From positions 3,038,001 through 3,102,000 of the forward strand of contig NZ_BAAAWH010000001.1 in the NCBI RefSeq assembly GCF_039534975.1: DNA of 64,000 nucleotides, given 5' to 3'. Below the pieces are notes generated by a model, which made no database searches, was not told the origin of the DNA, and worked only from the letters and a program-made list of their open reading frames with translations. The position numbers and the translations under genes are program-made. Each line of letters starts with the position of its first letter. The stretch's first letter is position 1. Shown here in pieces: positions 60,751 through 64,000 of the stretch. This DNA is from Microbacterium terregens (GTDB taxonomy: Bacteria > Actinomycetota > Actinomycetes > Actinomycetales > Microbacteriaceae).

Positions 60751-62118
60751 CTATAGGTCGTTCAATGCGGTTGCCAACACGTCCAGTCCTTCGTGCAGCA
60801 GGCCGTCGGAGATCGAGAGCGGAGGAAGGAAGCGGATGACGTTGCCGTAGGTTCCGCAGGTGAGCACGATGACGCCGTGCGCGATGCAGGCCTTCGCGAG
60901 CGCCGTGGTCAGAGCGGCATCCGGATCCCCCGTGGCGGGGTCCACGAACTCGGCGGCGATCATCGCCCCGTGCCCGCGCACGTCGCCCAGGCGCGGGTCT
61001 GCCGCGCGGAGGGCGGACAGGCGCTCGGTGAGGATCGCACCCAGCTCGTTCGCTCGCGCGATGAGTCCGTCGTGCTCGTAGGCATCGATCGCGGCCACGG
61101 CGGCGGCACACGCGAGGGGGTTGCCGCCGTACGTACCGCCGAGGCCGCCGGCGTGCGAGGCATCCATCATCTCGGCCCGGCCGGTCACGGCCGCCAGCGG
61201 AAGACCCCCGGCGATCCCCTTCGCGGTCGTGATCAGGTCGGGCACGATTCCGAAGTGCTCGCTCGCGAACATCGCGCCGGTGCGCGCGAAGCCGGTCTGC
61301 ACCTCGTCGGCGATGAACACGACGTTGTTCGCGCGGCACCAGTCCACCAACGCCGGCAGGAAGCCGTCCGCCGGGACGATGAACCCGCCCTCGCCCTGGA
61401 TCGGCTCGATCACGATCGCGGCGAGATTGTCGGCGCCCACCTGCTTCTCGATGATCGAGATGGCCCGCTGCGCGGCATCCGCCCCGCTCAATCCGTCGCG
61501 GAAGGGGTATGACATGGGGGCGCGGTACACCTCGGACGCGAAGGGCCCGAATCCGCTCTTGTACGGCATGCTCTTGGCCGTCAGCGCCATCGTGAGGTTC
61601 GTGCGCCCGTGGTAGCCGTGGTCGAATGCGACGACGGCCTGCTTCTTGGTGTACTTGCGGGCGATCTTGACGGCGTTCTCGACCGCCTCTGCGCCGGAGT
61701 TGAACAGTGCGCTCTTCTTCTCGTGGTCGCCCGGGGTGATGCGGTTGAGCGCTTCGGCGACGGCGACGTAGGACTCGTAGGGCGAGATCATGAAGCACGT
61801 GTGCGTGAACTGCGCGACCTGGGCCTGGACCGCCGCGACGATCTTCGGATGCGCGTTGCCCAGCGTCGTCACGGCGATGCCGGCGCCCAGGTCGATGAGC
61901 GAATTGCCGTCCGCGTCGAGGACGACTCCGCCGCCGGCGGCGACGGCCTGAATCGGGACCGTGTGGCCGACCCCGGCGGCGACGGCGGCGGCTTTGCGTG
62001 CGATCAGCTCCTGCGATCGCGGACCGGGGATGCTCGTCAGGATCCGCCGCTCCTGCGGGAGGGTCGGCCCCCCGAGTGGGGTGGGCACGGTGACGGTGTC
62101 GGTTGCGGACGCGCTCAT
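60751..62118 (-). CDS. gabT: 4-aminobutyrate aminotransferase
   Basis: 455 residues, class III PLP aminotransferase. FNSGAEAVENAVKIARKYT, FIADEVQTGFARTG and the PLP Lys in LITTAKGIAGGLPLAAVTG are conserved. Converts GABA and 2-oxoglutarate to succinate semialdehyde and glutamate. ATG at 62118 is 7 nt after TACGCT, without a ribosome site, so leaderless; the frame is open further to 62589 antisense to pucR. First gene of the operon. Confidence 0.94.
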   Translation of the reverse strand: MSASATDTVTVPTPLGGPTLPQERRILTSIPGPRSQELIARKAAAVAAGVGHTVPIQAVAAGGGVVLDADGNSLIDLGAGIAVTTLGNAHPKIVAAVQAQVAQFTHTCFMISPYESYVAVAEALNRITPGDHEKKSALFNSGAEAVENAVKIARKYTKKQAVVAFDHGYHGRTNLTMALTAKSMPYKSGFGPFASEVYRAPMSYPFRDGLSGADAAQRAISIIEKQVGADNLAAIVIEPIQGEGGFIVPADGFLPALVDWCRANNVVFIADEVQTGFARTGAMFASEHFGIVPDLITTAKGIAGGLPLAAVTGRAEMMDASHAGGLGGTYGGNPLACAAAVAAIDAYEHDGLIARANELGAILTERLSALRAADPRLGDVRGHGAMIAAEFVDPATGDPDAALTTALAKACIAHGVIVLTCGTYGNVIRFLPPLSISDGLLHEGLDVLATALNDL

Positions 62119-62161
62119 GTTCGCGAGCGTATGCGGTGGGATGCCGCGCCCGCATGCTCCG

Positions 62162-62204
62162 CGATGTACATTCTGGGGGTAGCCACCGTACGCCCCGTAC
62201 ATCG
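62162..62204. promoter_or_regulatory. Operator-like inverted repeat in the gabT-pucR intergenic region
   Basis: CGATGTAC (62162-62169) and GTACATCG (62197-62204) are perfect inverted arms, 27 bases apart. The left arm extends to the perfect palindrome ATGTACAT (62164-62171). They lie in the 98-base divergent region and are the best candidates for PucR-family binding sites. Confidence 0.6.
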
Positions 62205-62216
62205 ACCGGAGACCTT

Positions 62217-63746
62217 GTGGACACCCCCGCTGACGCGCCCACCCTGCGCGCACTGCTCGCCCGTCGTGATCTGCGCCTTCGACTGGAGGGGGGCGACGAC
62301 GCGTTCGAGGACGGCGCGCTGGATCGCCCGCTGCGCTGGGTGCACAGCTCCGACCTCGCCGACCCCACCCCGTTCCTCTCCGAGGGACTCGCCCTGCTGA
62401 CCACCGGCACGCAGTTCCCGGATGCCGCGGACGCCTCCGTCTACGGCGATTACGTGAACCGGCTGTCCACGCGGGGCGTGGTGGGGCTCGGCTTCGGCAC
62501 GGAGGTGGTGCGCGACGGCGTCCCGCCGCTGCTGATCGAGGCGTGCCGCGCGGCGCGGATGCCGCTGTTCGAGGTGCCCTACCGCACACCGTTCATCGCG
62601 GTCGCGCGCGCCGGGGCGGAGGCGATCGCCGCGCAGTCGTACGCGCGGCGCAGCTGGGCCCTCGCCGCGCAGCGCGCGATCTCGCTCGCCGCGCTGCGGC
62701 CCGACGGGCTCGGAGCGACCCTCGCCGAACTCGCCCGGCAGCTCGACGCGTGGGTCGGGCTGTTCGACGGCGCGGGCACCCTCACCCGCGAGCACCCGTC
62801 GGCGCTCGAGCCCGCCGCCGCCGACGAGCTGCGCTCGGAGGTGGGGGCGGTGCTGCGGCGCGGGGCGCGCGCGGGATCGTCGCTGCGCATCGGTGACACC
62901 CCGTTCAGTCTGCAGACGCTGGGTCGCGGTGGACACCTGCGCGGGGTGATCGCGATGGCCGCGGGCGATCTCGATCAGGAGGGTCGGGGCGTCGTCACCG
63001 CCGTCGTGGCGATGGCGGGTCTGGCGCTCGAGCAGCAGCAGGGACTGGATCGCGCGCGCACCCTCCTGCGCGCCGGCCTTGTTCACGCGCTGCACAGCGA
63101 CGACCCGACTCTTGCCCGGCGCATCGCGCGCGACCTGTGGGGAGGGCTGCCTTCTGCGCCGATCCTGGTGGCGATGACGGATGCCGCGGCCGGCCGCCGC
63201 GACGCCGTGCGGGAGTGGCTCGAACTGCGCGCCGACGAACGCAGCGGGCGACTGTTCTTCGGACGCGGCGAGGACGGCCTGGTGCTGGTCGTGAACCCGA
63301 CGGATGCCGACCTGCTCGAGGAGCTCGCGGAGCGATTCGACCTGCGCATCGGGATCTCGGACCCGAGCGCGTACGACGTGTTCTCCCGCGGCATGGATCA
63401 GGCGCGCCTCGCCCGCGATCGCGGCGTCGGGCTCGTTTCGCACTTCGCCGACGCCGTCGGCACCGGAGTGCTGTCGATCCCGCCGTCGGCCGAGGCGCGC
63501 ACGGTCGCCGAGGCCGCCCTCGCTCCCCTCGTCCGCCACGATCTCGCGCACAACAGCGCGCTGCGCGAGACCGTGAGCGCGTGGCTCGCGAACGACTGTT
63601 CCCACGAGGCGTCCGCCCGCGCCCTCGGCGTTCACCGCCATACCGTCCGCGCGCGGATCGCGGCCGCAGAGCGCGTACTGGGTGTCGACCTCGGCTCCTT
63701 CCCGGTGCGGGCAGAGCTCTGGGCTGCGCTGCGTCTGAGTTCCTGA
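62217..63746 (+). CDS. PucR-family transcriptional regulator of the putrescine/GABA operon
   Basis: 509 residues. The N-terminal purine-catabolism PucR domain (~10-130; DLRLRLEGGDDAFEDG, WVHSSDLADPTPFLSEG) senses a metabolite; a middle GGDEF-like region follows. The C-terminal helix-turn-helix is ASARALGVHRHTVRARIAAAERVLG. In other Actinobacteria PucR-type proteins next to gabT activate GABA use; the same role is inferred here. GTG start at 62217 with GGAG 5 nt upstream. Divergent from gabT. Confidence 0.92.
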   Translation: MDTPADAPTLRALLARRDLRLRLEGGDDAFEDGALDRPLRWVHSSDLADPTPFLSEGLALLTTGTQFPDAADASVYGDYVNRLSTRGVVGLGFGTEVVRDGVPPLLIEACRAARMPLFEVPYRTPFIAVARAGAEAIAAQSYARRSWALAAQRAISLAALRPDGLGATLAELARQLDAWVGLFDGAGTLTREHPSALEPAAADELRSEVGAVLRRGARAGSSLRIGDTPFSLQTLGRGGHLRGVIAMAAGDLDQEGRGVVTAVVAMAGLALEQQQGLDRARTLLRAGLVHALHSDDPTLARRIARDLWGGLPSAPILVAMTDAAAGRRDAVREWLELRADERSGRLFFGRGEDGLVLVVNPTDADLLEELAERFDLRIGISDPSAYDVFSRGMDQARLARDRGVGLVSHFADAVGTGVLSIPPSAEARTVAEAALAPLVRHDLAHNSALRETVSAWLANDCSHEASARALGVHRHTVRARIAAAERVLGVDLGSFPVRAELWAALRLSS

Positions 63747-63793
63747 CGCCGCGGGCGCGGCATCCGCTCGCCGGGCATCCGCGCGCCGGGCAT

Positions 63794-64000
63794 CCGCTCC
63801 GCCGTCACAAAACGCCGCCGTTGGCCGCAGAACGCGGCAGCGGAACCGAAGCTGCGCGCCGCAAGCCCTTCGGCTCCCCTGTCACAACACGCGGACGCGA
63901 CCCGCAGAACGCGACAGCGGAACCGAAGCCGCACGCCGCAAGCCCCTCGGCTCGCCTGTCACAACACGCCGCCACGACCCGCAGAACGCGACAGCCGAGC
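63794..64000. repeat. 77-bp tandem repeat array (continues past window)
   Basis: Units start at 63794, 63871 and 63948 (the third is cut after 53 bases), as shown by GTCACAA at 63804, 63881 and 63958. Each has CTCC/GCCTGTCACAA, GCAGAACGCG(A/G)CAG, GGAACCGAAGC and GCCGCAAGCCC. The third unit closes with GCGACAGCCGAGC, giving inverted ends like the elements at 23908 and 24002. No ORF on either strand is convincing; 63747-63793 holds GGCATCCGC repeats only. Confidence 0.85.

Noticed and set aside
63794..64000. Possible CRISPR array with 77-bp period
   Set aside because: Sequence between the conserved words is itself repeated; there are no unique spacers.

Overview
The window is high-GC, densely coded chromosomal DNA from an actinobacterium. 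Gene content, intergenic repeat families and the frequent GGATGCC word point to Microbacteriaceae and most likely Microbacterium; this is an inference, because no rRNA gene is present. There is no prophage, insertion sequence, CRISPR array or integrase. About 62 genes and one tRNA (Trp) can be supported.

Layout. 1-8.3 kb: end of an aldo/keto reductase, a lipoprotein, a secreted alkaline phosphatase with a sortase-type tail, acetolactate decarboxylase, a DUF1801 protein overlapping a thioesterase, a CLC-like channel, and a Ser/Thr kinase coupled to a lipoprotein. 8.4-19.1 kb: a molybdenum cofactor block made of a membrane-anchored sulfite-oxidase-family enzyme, fdhD, moeA-mobA-DUF6457, and an FdhF/YdeP-type oxidoreductase, interrupted by SDR, GNAT and DUF222/HNH genes. 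19.2-28.5 kb: HerA-like ATPase, PAP2 phosphatase, deazaflavin oxidoreductase, Bcr/CflA efflux pump, DUF3105-DUF305 pair, and a P-type ATPase. 28.6-33.7 kb: a sugar ABC importer (binding protein plus two permeases, no ATPase) divergent from its LacI regulator, with matching operators at both promoters. 33.8-34.8 kb: rplJ-rplL with a leader attenuator.

35-40.7 kb: a LuxR-type regulator divergent from a formaldehyde dehydrogenase-like enzyme and a GlcG/HbpS protein, then an AbiEi/nuclease-like gene flanked by repeat arrays, a pterin dehydratase and a YqaJ-like nuclease. 40.7-52 kb: MFS-marR with two operators, a quinone oxidoreductase, lysG/lysE, acylphosphatase, acyl-CoA dehydrogenase with HxlR regulator, an amino acid (cystine-like) ABC operon, and nitronate monooxygenase. 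52.2-55.2 kb: the conserved trnW-secE-nusG-rplK-rplA run on the minus strand. 55.4-63.7 kb: a putrescine/GABA operon (gabT, putrescine oxidase, universal stress protein, APC permease, succinate-semialdehyde dehydrogenase) divergent from a PucR regulator. The window ends in a 77-bp tandem repeat.

The most unusual signals are (i) three intergenic arrays of a 19-bp-period unit with a GTGCAC core, each arranged as head-to-head inverted blocks, two of which flank the AbiEi/nuclease-like gene; (ii) a second repeat family with GCTCCCCTGTCAC-type inverted ends, found at 23.9-24.1 kb and, in 77-bp tandem form, at the window end; and (iii) at least thirteen genes whose start codon sits 6-8 nt after a TAnnnT -10 box, implying widespread leaderless mRNAs, including a 15-codon leader ORF coupled to moeA. 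I could run no searches; family names come from recognised motifs and gene order.
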